DNA of 64,000 bases from JAIQFR01 sp041494445 (GTDB lineage: Bacteria > Acidobacteriota > Polarisedimenticolia > Polarisedimenticolales > JAIQFR01), in NCBI GenBank assembly GCA_041494445.1, contig JBGQAU010000004.1, forward strand, positions 1-64,000, read 5' to 3'. The position numbers and the translations under genes were made by a program. The notes under the pieces are model-generated. The model searched no databases. It worked only from the letters and a program-made list of their open reading frames with translations, and was not told the DNA's origin. Shown in pieces: positions 7,866 through 16,589 of the stretch (its first letter is position 1; each line of letters begins with the position of its first letter).

Positions 7866-8019
7866 CCCACAACTCAAGAGGGACCCCCGCTCCCGCGCCC
7901 GATCCGGCCCGGACCCTGCCCGCGGCTTCGATCCGCACGGTGGCACCCCGCGGGCCCGAAAACCGCGCCTCCATCATACGATGACAGCTCGAACTGCGGC
8001 GGGACGCGAAGACTCGGGC

Positions 8020-8190
8020 CTACTTCAGAACCGCCTGACGGCCTTGTTGCGCCCCAGCTTCAGGACCTTCACGTCGGGATGGACGAGCGCGCCGTCTCAA
8101 ATGGGCGGCAGAGCACCCCGGGGTGGCGGCGAGCTGCTGGAGCAGCTCCGTGGCAGGGACGCTCCAAGACCCGGGCGGGCGCTCGTCCAT
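8020..8190 (-). pseudogene. Possible N-terminal stub of a P-type cation ATPase
   Basis: Nine bases after the metal transporter gene, ATG 8190 opens a 56-residue frame starting MDERPPGSWSVPATELLQQL. The WSVPATELLQQLAATP stretch resembles the cation-ATPase N-terminal domain at the start of P-type ATPases. The frame then becomes arginine-rich and stops, and another frame gives a short tail ending KLGRNKAVRRF. It looks like a gutted second gene of the transporter operon. The rest of 7866-8200 holds nothing else recognisable. Confidence 0.35.
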
Positions 8191-8200
8191 GGGAGTCCCC

Positions 8201-8896
8201 CTACGCGATGACCCTGGCGATGACGAAGGCCGCGGTGGCAGCGAGCCCGCCGATCAGGACCGTCTGGAGCGCGCTGCGCACCGGCGTCGTGCCCGTGAAA
8301 CGGCCCTTGATGTACCCGAAGACCGTCAAGGCCACGAGGGTGGCCGCCACCGAGAAGATGAGAGCCGTCCTCGCGCTGGCACAGAGGAGGTAGGGTCCCA
8401 GAGGGACGAAGCCTCCGCCGATGTACGCGCCGGCGATGGTGAGCGCGCTGGCCAGGGCGCGCCGCGGATCGGGCCTCTCCAGGCCCAACTCGAAGCGCAT
8501 CATGAAATCGACAAAGGCCTCGGGCCGCTTGCTGAGCGAGTCCACGATGGGCGCGCTCTCCTCCGGCGTCAGGCCGTAGGACTGAAGCACCTCCCCGACT
8601 TCTGCCGCCTCCGCGCCAGGCTGTCCACGCACCTCCCGCTCCTCGCGTGCGCGCTCGCTGCTGTAGTGCTCCGCATCGCTCTTGGCCGCGAGGTAGCCGC
8701 CCAGGCCCATCGCGATCGAACCCGCCGCAATCTCAGCCAGGCCCGCGGTGACGATGATGCCGGTGGAGGTCACAGCGCCTGACAGCCCGGCCGCCAGCGC
8801 GAAGGGCACCGTCAAGCCATCCGACATCCCGATCACGGTGTCTCTGACGAATTCGCCGGCTGTGAAGTGGTGCTCGATGTGCGGGGTTTGTGGCAT
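8201..8896 (-). CDS. VIT1/CCC1-family iron/manganese transporter
   Basis: A 231-residue membrane protein of the vacuolar iron transporter family, which moves Fe(II) or Mn(II) out of the cytosol. The N-terminal FVRDTVIGMSDGLTVPFALA is the family hallmark, followed by a second helix with GSIAMGLGGYLAAKS. A cytosolic segment rich in charged residues (about 85-145) corresponds to the metal-binding domain between TM2 and TM3; three hydrophobic helices follow. The start at 8896 is preceded by AGGGAG. In bacteria the family includes MbfA-like exporters, but no ferritin-like domain is present here. Confidence 0.85.
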   Translation of the reverse strand: MPQTPHIEHHFTAGEFVRDTVIGMSDGLTVPFALAAGLSGAVTSTGIIVTAGLAEIAAGSIAMGLGGYLAAKSDAEHYSSERAREEREVRGQPGAEAAEVGEVLQSYGLTPEESAPIVDSLSKRPEAFVDFMMRFELGLERPDPRRALASALTIAGAYIGGGFVPLGPYLLCASARTALIFSVAATLVALTVFGYIKGRFTGTTPVRSALQTVLIGGLAATAAFVIARVIA

Positions 8897-8993
8897 CGCA
8901 TTGCTCCCTAATCCGGCTGCCTGGCAGCGGGGAATCTCACAGCCCAGGCCTCTTGGGGCGGGCCTATCCCGGGTCGTGCAGACTGGGGCGAGC

Positions 8994-10037
8994 TCAGGCG
9001 GAGAAAGGTGCCTCGGATCGGACCGCGCCGTCCTGGTCCCCGCTCGCCCCGATCGCACACCCGGGAACGTCCGCCAGCGTCTCCCAGCGGCCGTAGCGGG
9101 CGATCCATTCCTGGTGGCAGGCCTGAGCGATCGTGAGGGCCAGAGGTACGCCCACCAGGACGGCGGGCACGAGCGCCACCGCGCCGGGGAGATTGCGGAT
9201 GCGCCTGCGTCGTGATGCCGTGCCGAGGTCCACCAGAAGATGCCAGTAGTACTCACCTACAATGGAATACACATCTCTTACCAGGGCCCCGAGGCCCGGA
9301 GGTAGCCCGCCGACGGCGCAGATCCCGCGCCGCAGGCTGTCCAGATACTCCGCCTTCGATCGCCCAGGGGCCGCCGTGTGGACGGTCGCGATGCGCGAGG
9401 TGCGGTGCGCGTCGCTTCCGCCTACCATGACCTTTGAACTCGAGCCTCGGGAATCGACCAGCGCCTTCAGAGTCGTGCCGTGACTTCGCGGGTCCGATCC
9501 GTTGCAGATCTCGATGGCCGGGACCATCGGGAGCACCTTCGCGAGGTGGCGGCGCGCGGAACGAATCGACCGGAACCCTCTAAAGGGATGGTTTAGAACG
9601 AAAAACGCTCCTCGCGAACGCAACTCGGCGATCAGCTCGAAGCAGTTGCCGCGCAGACGGGAGATGTCCTCGTGGAGTCGCTCGTCCACGTCGAACACGC
9701 TGATGTGAATCCTCTGCGAGGAGCCCGGGAACCACGTGTCCACCTCCTCGCCGATGATGACTTGATCCTCGGCCTCCGGACATTGCGAGAGAAAATCGAG
9801 CGCGCCGGAGATCGTGTTGTGGTCGGTGAAGCAGACGAAGTCCATTCCCCGCGCGCGGGCCGTCTCGAACGCCGCCCGAGGCGCCACGTAGGAATCCTGA
9901 GCACCGATTGGCCGTAGATGCCCCCAACCCGAAAAGCTCGTGTGAACGTGCAAGTCCACGCGCTTCCAGCCCCGTGGAAGCGGGGCCGGACCTGGCCCGC
10001 GGGCGGAATCCCGCCCCGGCACCGGTCGCTCCGGCAT
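8994..10037 (-). CDS. PHP-domain metal-dependent phosphoesterase
   Basis: A 347-residue PHP-family protein. Metal-site motifs are clear: DLHVHTSFSGWG near residue 28, FTDHNT, IIGEEVD, NHPFRG and GGSDAH. Such proteins hydrolyse phosphoesters such as 3',5'-nucleotide bisphosphates; the substrate here is unknown. A C-terminal hydrophobic segment (AVALVPAVLVGVPLALTIA) suggests a membrane anchor after the catalytic domain. The start ATG 10037 follows AAGGGAAG; further upstream the frame is arginine-rich and unlikely to be translated. Confidence 0.8.
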   Translation of the reverse strand: MPERPVPGRDSARGPGPAPLPRGWKRVDLHVHTSFSGWGHLRPIGAQDSYVAPRAAFETARARGMDFVCFTDHNTISGALDFLSQCPEAEDQVIIGEEVDTWFPGSSQRIHISVFDVDERLHEDISRLRGNCFELIAELRSRGAFFVLNHPFRGFRSIRSARRHLAKVLPMVPAIEICNGSDPRSHGTTLKALVDSRGSSSKVMVGGSDAHRTSRIATVHTAAPGRSKAEYLDSLRRGICAVGGLPPGLGALVRDVYSIVGEYYWHLLVDLGTASRRRRIRNLPGAVALVPAVLVGVPLALTIAQACHQEWIARYGRWETLADVPGCAIGASGDQDGAVRSEAPFSA

Positions 10038-10255
10038 CAGCGACTTCCCTTGAGAGCGGCCGAGGTTCGCTGCGTGGATCTCATGTCCCGCCTCCCCTCC
10101 CGACCCGGCGACGCGTCCATCTCCGCGCATGACTGCGAGCGGGTTATCCTCGGCCGAGTCTACACCCCCGTCGCGGCCGCGACGAGCGGGCTTGCCGCGG
10201 TTCCGGCGGTCTGCCCGCGGACGCACGTCGGCGCGAGGATGCGCGTCGGAGTCGG

Positions 10256-10261
10256 TATAAT
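10256..10261 (+). promoter_or_regulatory. TATAAT -10 box before the ABC/aryl-polyene arm
   Basis: A perfect TATAAT lies 54 bp before the GTG start of the ABC transporter gene, in the 278-bp divergent gap with the PHP gene. No good -35 box stands 17 bp upstream, so an activator or a weak promoter is likely. It is the only obvious promoter for the whole plus-strand arm. Confidence 0.4.
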
Positions 10262-10315
10262 ACCAGGGGGCGCTGGGGGCGGTCGCGCGGCTCGGGTTCG
10301 TCCGGGAGAAACGGC

Positions 10316-11008
10316 GTGAGTCTCGAAGTTCCTGCCATCCTGGAAGGCCGCGGGCTCGTGAGGAACTATCGCCTGGGCGCCACCGTGGTTCCCGCCTTGA
10401 GGGGAGTTCGTCTGGAGATCCGGCGCGGCGAGTTCCTCGTCCTCCAGGGACCCTCCGGATCGGGGAAGACGACCCTGATGAACCTGCTGGGCCTTCTGGA
10501 CCGGCCTGACGAGGGGGAGATGTTGCTCGACGGCCGCGGGATCGAAGGGCTGGACGAGAATGCCCTCGCGGACCTACGCCGGGACCGCATCGGTTTCGTC
10601 TTCCAGACCTTCAACCTCGTTCCGGTCCTCACGATCGCGGAGAACGTGGAGTATCCGTTGATGCTCAAAGGCGTGCCCCCGATCGAGAGACGGCGGCGGG
10701 CCCACAGCCTGCTCGCCCGGGTGGGACTCGCCGGCAGGGAAGCGTCCCGACCGGACCTGCTCTCCGGAGGCGAACGTCAACGAGTCGCGATCGCCCGCGC
10801 GGTGGTCAACGAGCCCGACGTCGTTCTGGCGGACGAGCCCACCGCGAGCCTCGACACGCGGACCTCCGACGAGATCCTCCGCCTCGTGGACGAGCTCAAC
10901 GAGGAACGTGGCGTGGCCTTCGTCGTGGCCACCCACGATCCGAAGGTGGTCGCGAAAGCCCGCCGAGTCCTCACCCTCCAGGACGGACGCTTCGTGGAGA
11001 CGGAATGA
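10316..11008 (+). CDS. ABC transporter ATP-binding protein, LolD/MacB type
   Basis: A 230-residue ATPase subunit. Walker A is GPSGSGKTT, the signature LSGGERQRVAIARA, and Walker B VVLADEPTASLD. Length and sequence place it with the LolD/MacB group that partners FtsX-type permeases and moves lipoproteins, lipids or hydrophobic compounds from the inner membrane. Start GTG 10316 follows GGGAG. Its stop overlaps the permease ATG. In this setting it probably drives export or placement of the aryl-polyene-like product. Confidence 0.88.
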   Translation: MSLEVPAILEGRGLVRNYRLGATVVPALRGVRLEIRRGEFLVLQGPSGSGKTTLMNLLGLLDRPDEGEMLLDGRGIEGLDENALADLRRDRIGFVFQTFNLVPVLTIAENVEYPLMLKGVPPIERRRRAHSLLARVGLAGREASRPDLLSGGERQRVAIARAVVNEPDVVLADEPTASLDTRTSDEILRLVDELNEERGVAFVVATHDPKVVAKARRVLTLQDGRFVETE

Positions 11009-12231
11009 CCCTCTGGCACCTGGCCCTTCGCAACGTCGCCCGCAACCGGCGCAGAAGCCTGCTCACGGGGGGTGTCGTCGTATTCGGGTTCGCTGCCTTC
11101 GCGCTGGCGGGTGGCTTCATGGCGCAGAGCCTCGAAGGGCTACGCGAGGGGACGATCCGGAGCGGACTGGGGCACGTGCAGCTTGCCGATCCCGCGGAGT
11201 TCGAGGGCGGCGGCGAAGGGTCGCTGGAGCACGGGCTCGACGCGGCCGATCGGATCGAACGGATCCTGAGACGCGATGCGGATGTGGTGGAGATCCTGCC
11301 GCGGATCGAATTCGTCGGGCTCCTGAGCGGGGAGGGCCGGTCCGTACCGTTTCTCGGAGTGGGACTCGATCCGATTCCCGAGGCTCGAACGATGGACTAC
11401 CCCGACATCCTCGCGTCCGGCCGCTGGCTCAGGGACCGGAGCGAGCGCTGCGTCGTTCTCGGCGTCGGTCTGGCACGGGCGCTCTCGGTACGGGACGGGG
11501 ACACGGTGACGATGCTCGCCACCACCGCCGATGGCGTCCTGAACGCCGTCGACGCGACCGTCGTGGGCCTGGTCGACATCCCGATCCGGGAGCTGAGCGA
11601 ACGCTACCTGGCCACATCGCTGAGCCTGGCGGGCGAGCTGCTGGGAGTCTCGGACCGGGTCTCGAGGCTCGTCGTCGTGCTCCGCTCCGCCGGCAAAGCA
11701 CCGGAAGCGCTCGAGAGGCTGAGGCAGCTGCTGCGGCGCGAAGGGATCGAGCTCGCCGGAAGAACCTGGGAAGATCTGGCGGTCTTCTATCGCCAGGTGC
11801 GTCTGCTGTACCTCGGGATATTCGGATTCATGGGGCTGGTCCTCGTGGTCGTCGTTCTCCTGGCCGCGGCGAACACCATGCTGATGGCGGCGGCCGAGAG
11901 GACGCGCGAGATCGGAACGCTTCGCGCCCTCGGCACGCGACCGGGCCTGATCCGGCGACTGTTCCTGCTCGAGGGCATCCTTCTCGCGGCGGGCGGCTGC
12001 GTCGTCGGCGCGGCGCTCTCGGTCGTGCTTCGTCTCGTCCTGAACCACTCCGGGATCATGCTCCCGCCGCCTCCCGGCGCCGCCCACGGCTCGCCTCTTC
12101 ACGTGCAGTTCTTCGGACTCGCATACGGGGCCGGAGCAGCCGCCATGTTCGTGACGCTCACGCTCGCGTCGTACTTTCCGGCCCGCCGTGCGTCGAGAAT
12201 GTCGATCGTGGACGCCCTGACCCATGTCTGA
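11005..12231 (+). CDS. FtsX/MacB-like ABC transporter permease
   Basis: A 408-residue permease with an N-terminal membrane helix (RRSLLTGGVVVFGFAAFA), a large periplasmic domain (about 45-265) and three C-terminal helices with the conserved TREIGTLRALGTRPG loop that contacts the ATPase. This is the MacB/LolC-E topology. It is coupled by ATGA overlap to the ATPase, and its stop lies inside the next gene's start region, so all three genes are one unit. Aryl polyene clusters more often carry an MMPL-type exporter; this system may fill that role. Confidence 0.85.
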   Translation: MTLWHLALRNVARNRRRSLLTGGVVVFGFAAFALAGGFMAQSLEGLREGTIRSGLGHVQLADPAEFEGGGEGSLEHGLDAADRIERILRRDADVVEILPRIEFVGLLSGEGRSVPFLGVGLDPIPEARTMDYPDILASGRWLRDRSERCVVLGVGLARALSVRDGDTVTMLATTADGVLNAVDATVVGLVDIPIRELSERYLATSLSLAGELLGVSDRVSRLVVVLRSAGKAPEALERLRQLLRREGIELAGRTWEDLAVFYRQVRLLYLGIFGFMGLVLVVVVLLAAANTMLMAAAERTREIGTLRALGTRPGLIRRLFLLEGILLAAGGCVVGAALSVVLRLVLNHSGIMLPPPPGAAHGSPLHVQFFGLAYGAGAAAMFVTLTLASYFPARRASRMSIVDALTHV

Positions 12232-13015
12232 CCGTGACCGAGTCGGGCGTCGACGCCCCGGAGGTCGACTCGGGGCCGGGATCGCACTCCTTCTCTTCAC
12301 GGGGCTCGGCTCGCAGTCGAGCGCCGGGATCCCCGCGCAGGAGTTGCTCGAAGCCGCGGACGCGCCGCGGCACGTCATCGAGGAGGGCGTGATCTCGGTG
12401 CGGGTGGTCGTGCGGGAGCGTGACGGGACCACCGCGGAGTCCGAGCTGGGGGTGTACGTCAGGGGCTCCGACAACACCCTCTGCGTCTTCCGGGAGGGCA
12501 AGCAGAAGGGGAGGAAGGTCCTCGTGGTCGGGAACCGGGTCTGGTTGATCGTCCCGGGTTCGAAGCGTCTCGTCGCCGTCAGTGCCAACCAGCGGCTCCT
12601 GGGAGGAGCCTCGGTGGCCGATCTGGCCCGGCTGCGGCTGGCCGACGAATTCGACGGGACTCTGAGGGACGGTGCGGAATCCTACGAGGACATACCATGC
12701 TGGGTCCTGGATCTGAAGGCGAGAAGCGCGAGGTCTTCCTACGCCGCCGGCACGCTCTGGGTCGGAATGAAGGACCGACTTCCACGACGGTTGCGCCTGA
12801 CGCTGCGCTCCGGGAAAGAGGCGAAGGAAATTCTCTTCAGGTCCTTTCGCCGGGAGGGGAGCCGAGCGGTTCTCGCCCAGATGGAGATCCGGCACCTTCT
12901 CGCCCACGAGCGAGGGGAGGTGACCGTTCTCGACTTCCTTCGCTATCAGCCCGCGTCCCTGGATTCAGCGATCTTCTCTCCGGCGGGTGCGCAGTCCTCC
13001 CGCGACGCGCCGTGA
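12224..13015 (+). CDS. Outer-membrane lipoprotein-sorting protein (LolA-like)
   Basis: A 263-residue exported protein with an N-terminal basic stretch and hydrophobic core (GAGIALLLFTGLGS). The body matches the LolA-like outer-membrane lipoprotein-sorting family: segments such as YVRGSDNTLCVFREG, VWLIVPGSKRLV and DLARLRLADEFDG are typical. Members are periplasmic beta-sheet carriers for lipids or lipoproteins. It overlaps the permease gene by 8 bp. LolA-like carriers are regular parts of aryl polyene clusters, which fits a job in ferrying the lipid product to the outer membrane. Confidence 0.75.
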   Translation: MSDRDRVGRRRPGGRLGAGIALLLFTGLGSQSSAGIPAQELLEAADAPRHVIEEGVISVRVVVRERDGTTAESELGVYVRGSDNTLCVFREGKQKGRKVLVVGNRVWLIVPGSKRLVAVSANQRLLGGASVADLARLRLADEFDGTLRDGAESYEDIPCWVLDLKARSARSSYAAGTLWVGMKDRLPRRLRLTLRSGKEAKEILFRSFRREGSRAVLAQMEIRHLLAHERGEVTVLDFLRYQPASLDSAIFSPAGAQSSRDAP

Positions 13016-13109
13016 AATCGTCGACCGGTGAGGGGGCCCGACGTGACCGCGCTCGGGAAGGTTCGCTCGGCGGCAGGGAGATCCTCGCCGCGGATGCGGG
13101 GGTCTTCGA

Positions 13110-14045
13110 ATGAGCCGGTGGTACACCCACGGCTGGAACACGACGACGTCGCTGCGGTTGATTCTCACCATCGTCCCGCGCGTGCCACGGTGGCTGGTTC
13201 CTGCCATGGGCGCCGTGACCACGGCGATCTGCCTCGCCGGCATGAAACGCGAGCGGAAGGCCGTGACACGAAACCTCCGTCGCGTTCTGGGTCGGGGCGG
13301 CTGGCGCCTGCGCCGCGTCGCCTGGAGCCTCTTCTACAACTTCAGCCGCTTCATGGTGAGCTACTGCGATCTGTCGACCATGACTCCCGAGCGGCTGGGG
13401 TCGCGTCTTGCCGCGGATCCGTCCGGAGAGCATCGGATCCGCGCCGCTCTGGACCGCGGCAACGGCGTCGTCGCCCTCACGGCCCACCTCGGGAACTGGG
13501 AGGTCGCGACGCGGATGCTTCAGGGCACCGGACGTCCCGTACGCGTGGCGATGCAGCTCGAGCGGGCCAACGCGGCGGAGCGATGGCTGAATCGTCTGCG
13601 GGAGCAAGGGGGCGTCCGTGTCCTGCAGGTCGGGCAGGACCCGGGAAGCGTGCTCGCGCTCCGCGCCGCGCTCGCGAGGAACGAGATCGTGGCGATGCAG
13701 GGAGACCGCGCGCCGGGCGATCGGGTTGTCGAGGTCGACCTGTTCGGCGCGCCGTTCCGGTTTCCGCTGGGTCCCTTCCTGCTGGCGTATGGCTGCGATG
13801 CTCCGCTGATTCCGGCGTTCGTCTTGCAGGAAGGTTGGTGGCGCTGGCGCAGCGAGGTCGGCGAGCCGGTCCGGTTCCCGCGCACCGGAGACCGGCACGC
13901 CGACATCGTCGCGGGCGTCTCCCAGTACGCGGCGCAGCTCGAGCGTGTCGTCCGGTGTCATCCGGATCAGTGGTTCAACTTCTACGACCTCTGGCCGTCG
14001 TCCGAGCCGGCGGGCTCGAATCGTGAGGGGTCACCGCGTGAGTGA
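13110..14045 (+). CDS. LpxL/HtrB-like lysophospholipid acyltransferase
   Basis: A 311-residue membrane-associated acyltransferase of the LpxL (lauroyl/myristoyl transferase) family. The catalytic H-x4-E box is TAHLGNWEV; RAPGDR and a PLIPAFV segment follow as usual. The N-terminus has a hydrophobic anchor before RNLRRVL. Such enzymes transfer acyl groups from ACP to lipid acceptors; in aryl polyene clusters the equivalent is thought to attach the polyene chain to the lipid part. It overlaps the region of the ACP gene only by its stop. Confidence 0.82.
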   Translation: MSRWYTHGWNTTTSLRLILTIVPRVPRWLVPAMGAVTTAICLAGMKRERKAVTRNLRRVLGRGGWRLRRVAWSLFYNFSRFMVSYCDLSTMTPERLGSRLAADPSGEHRIRAALDRGNGVVALTAHLGNWEVATRMLQGTGRPVRVAMQLERANAAERWLNRLREQGGVRVLQVGQDPGSVLALRAALARNEIVAMQGDRAPGDRVVEVDLFGAPFRFPLGPFLLAYGCDAPLIPAFVLQEGWWRWRSEVGEPVRFPRTGDRHADIVAGVSQYAAQLERVVRCHPDQWFNFYDLWPSSEPAGSNREGSPRE

Positions 14046-14125
14046 CCCCCTGGCCGGGAGAGGAACCGAGCGAGCGGCCTCGCGCTCGTCACGGGTCGCG
14101 CGCTTGGCATGATACGATATCTTCT

Positions 14126-14419
14126 ATGATCGAGGACGGTCCGCTGAGGCAGGAGCTGAAAGACCTGCTGCTAGCGAGGTTGCGCCTCCCGGGCGTGTCG
14201 GCGGACTCCATTCGAGACGACGATCCCCTCGTGGGGGGGCCGCTGGGTCTGGACTCCATCGACGTGCTCGAGCTCACTCTCGCCGTCGAGGAGCGATACG
14301 GCTTCAAGATCGCGGACGAGAAGGTCGGGCGGGAGGCGTTCCGGTCGATCGCCAGGCTTGCCGAGTTCGTGCGCCAGCAGCGTGTCTCCGGCGGTGGCCC
14401 GGGATCCGCCCGTACATGA
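14126..14419 (+). CDS. Acyl carrier protein
   Basis: A 97-residue acyl carrier protein. Ser44 in GLDSIDVLEL is the phosphopantetheine attachment site, and the helix pattern is typical. ATG 14126 is chosen because the frame upstream lies within the acyltransferase gene's end. Its stop overlaps the ketosynthase start (ATGA). It is probably the carrier for the aryl-primed chain. Only one ACP is present, whereas described aryl polyene clusters usually carry two. Confidence 0.85.
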   Translation: MIEDGPLRQELKDLLLARLRLPGVSADSIRDDDPLVGGPLGLDSIDVLELTLAVEERYGFKIADEKVGREAFRSIARLAEFVRQQRVSGGGPGSART

Positions 14420-15630
14420 CCGGCGTGAAGCGCGAGTCTCGTGTCGTCATCACGGGCTGCGGGACCATCAACGCCCTGGGGCGCGACGTTCAGTCCTCGT
14501 GGGATCGTCTCGTCGCCGGCCGATGCGGAATCGGCCTTCTTAGCGCCCCTCTCGGAGGGGGACCCGTTCGGTTCGCCGCTGCCGTGAGCGAACCGCTGCC
14601 GGGAGCAGGCGCGTCGGCGATTTCTTCGCGGACCGCCCGTCTGGCTCTGGCGGCTGCGGAAGAGGCCGCCCGCCAGGCGAGGCTCTCCGAAATCGACGGC
14701 CGCGAGCGCGTCGGAGTGATCGTTGGAACGACGACGGGTGGAATCCGCGAGACGGAGGACTACTTCGTCTCCCGGCAGCGCGGGAGGCCCGGACGCCGCT
14801 CGGCCATCGTCGTGTTCGAGAAGGCCGGGACCTCCGACCTTCTGGCGACGCGGTTCGGTCTCGGGGGACCGCGTTTCACGCTCCACACGGCCTGCGCCTC
14901 CGGCGCTTCGGCGATCGTGATCGGTGCCGAGTTGATTCGGGGCGGATATGTGGATGCGGTAATCGCCGGAGGCGCCGATGCCCTGGCCCGCATGGTCCTG
15001 AGTGGTTTTCATTCGCTGCGGGTCGTCGCTCCGGAACCGTGCCGCCCGTTCGACCGCAGTCGATGCGGGCTCTCGTTGGGCGAGGGGGCCGGGATGATGG
15101 TTCTGGAACGAGAATCGCGTGCGGTGGAACGCGGGGCGGAGGTGCTGGCGGTGCTGCTCGGCGGAGGGCAGAGCACCGACGCGCACCACCTGACAGCGCC
15201 GGCTCCGGACGGCTGCGGTGCGGCCCGCGCGATCCGGGCGGCGCTGGCCCGAGCGAACGTCGCCGCGGAGGCGGTCGACCACGTGAACGCGCACGGCACG
15301 GGGACCCTTCTGAACGACGCGGCCGAGGCGGCATCCATCACGGCAGTGCTCGGGAAGCGGACCCTACGGTGTCCGGTCACCTCGATCAAGGGGAGCATCG
15401 GACACACGTTGGGCGCCGCGGGAGCCATCGAGGCGGTCGTGGCGGTGCAGACCCTACGGACGGGGCTCATCCCGCCGACCGTCGGTCTTCGCGAGCCCGA
15501 CCCCGAATTCGGGCTCGATGTCGTCCAGGATCGTGCCCGCCGTGAGGATGTGCGCGTGGTTGTGTCGAACTCGTTCGGGTTCGGAGGCGCGAACGCCGTG
15601 CTCTGTCTGGGTAGGGCGGACTACCGATGA
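14416..15630 (+). CDS. Beta-ketoacyl-ACP synthase, FabF type
   Basis: A 404-residue condensing enzyme with a full catalytic triad: Cys160 in TACASGA, His in NAHGTGT, and His in SIGHTLGAAG. The C-terminal SNSFGFGGANA closes the fold. It extends ACP-bound chains with malonyl-ACP. It is coupled to the ACP gene by ATGA and to the following degenerate ketosynthase by the same kind of overlap, which suggests a KS/KS-like heterodimer as in polyene and type II polyketide systems. Confidence 0.88.
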   Translation: MTGVKRESRVVITGCGTINALGRDVQSSWDRLVAGRCGIGLLSAPLGGGPVRFAAAVSEPLPGAGASAISSRTARLALAAAEEAARQARLSEIDGRERVGVIVGTTTGGIRETEDYFVSRQRGRPGRRSAIVVFEKAGTSDLLATRFGLGGPRFTLHTACASGASAIVIGAELIRGGYVDAVIAGGADALARMVLSGFHSLRVVAPEPCRPFDRSRCGLSLGEGAGMMVLERESRAVERGAEVLAVLLGGGQSTDAHHLTAPAPDGCGAARAIRAALARANVAAEAVDHVNAHGTGTLLNDAAEAASITAVLGKRTLRCPVTSIKGSIGHTLGAAGAIEAVVAVQTLRTGLIPPTVGLREPDPEFGLDVVQDRARREDVRVVVSNSFGFGGANAVLCLGRADYR

Positions 15631-16586
15631 ACACTCCGCCCGTCGTCACGGGGATGGGTGCCGTCTGTCCTCTCGGCGAGAGCGTGCCTCAAGCGCTCGC
15701 CGGCTTCCGGAGCGCGGGACCCGCGGCAACTCGCGTGGACTTCGATTTCGGCGCGCGATTGTCCCCCAACCACAGGAGACGTCTCGACAGGCTCTCGCAG
15801 CTCGTGCTGGCGGCTTGTCTGGAGGCGGCCGAGCAGGCCACTTGGGGGCAGATCGACGGCGATCGGGCCGCGCTGGTGATCGGCACCGGCCTCGGCTGTC
15901 TCGAGAAAACCGAGTCCTACCTTCGTGGCATCGCGGACGAGGGTCTCGACTACGCGAACGCGATGAACTTCCCGGATTCGATGGACAGCTCGCCTGCCGC
16001 CCACGTCGCCATGGCCCTCGGTTGCCACGGCCCGACCCTGACCGTCACGCAGCGCGAGATCACCGGCGAGAGCGCGTTGATACTCGCGGATCTCCTGCTG
16101 CGTCAGGGAACCGTGGATGTGGTCATGGTCGCCGCGGGGGACGCCGCGAGCCCGGAGCTCGAACGGCTCCTATCCCGCTTCGCTCCGGGATTACGGCCGG
16201 GGGAAGCCGCCGCCGCGCTCGTCCTCGAGACGACGGAGTCCGCGGCGCGACGTGGAGCGAGAATCATCGGATCGCTGATCGGGCACGGGCAAGCCGGTTT
16301 TCCGCTCGCCGGCACGGCTCTGAGGTGTGGCGCGCCCGAAGTCCTGGCCAGGGCGCGGGAACTGGCGCTTTCCATGGCCGGGATTCCCCCCGGTCAGGCA
16401 GGCGAGATTCCCACCGTCGTGGCGGAGGAGATCTCGAGCCGCATCGGCTGGGTCCTGGCCGATGGCGTACTCCGCGCGGTCCTCGCGATGGATCGGATCG
16501 CTGCCCGGGCCGGGGGCGCCGCCATCGTGGCGCGACAGGCTCGAGGGGGCTCGTCCGCCGCGGTCGTCCTCGGGCCTGGACGGTGA
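15627..16586 (+). CDS. Degenerate ketosynthase (chain-length-factor-like)
   Basis: A 319-residue ketosynthase-fold protein, short for the family (about 400). The N-terminus VVTGMGAVCPLGES and the VIGTGLGCLEKTE segment mark the fold, but at the nucleophile position the sequence is TVTQREITGESAL, without the Cys. The HGTGT and GHT motifs are also missing. It therefore cannot condense on its own and probably pairs with the active ketosynthase as a chain-length factor. Such non-catalytic partners are known from type II polyketide, flexirubin and aryl polyene systems. Confidence 0.75.
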   Translation: MNTPPVVTGMGAVCPLGESVPQALAGFRSAGPAATRVDFDFGARLSPNHRRRLDRLSQLVLAACLEAAEQATWGQIDGDRAALVIGTGLGCLEKTESYLRGIADEGLDYANAMNFPDSMDSSPAAHVAMALGCHGPTLTVTQREITGESALILADLLLRQGTVDVVMVAAGDAASPELERLLSRFAPGLRPGEAAAALVLETTESAARRGARIIGSLIGHGQAGFPLAGTALRCGAPEVLARARELALSMAGIPPGQAGEIPTVVAEEISSRIGWVLADGVLRAVLAMDRIAARAGGAAIVARQARGGSSAAVVLGPGR

Positions 16587-16589
16587 GCC

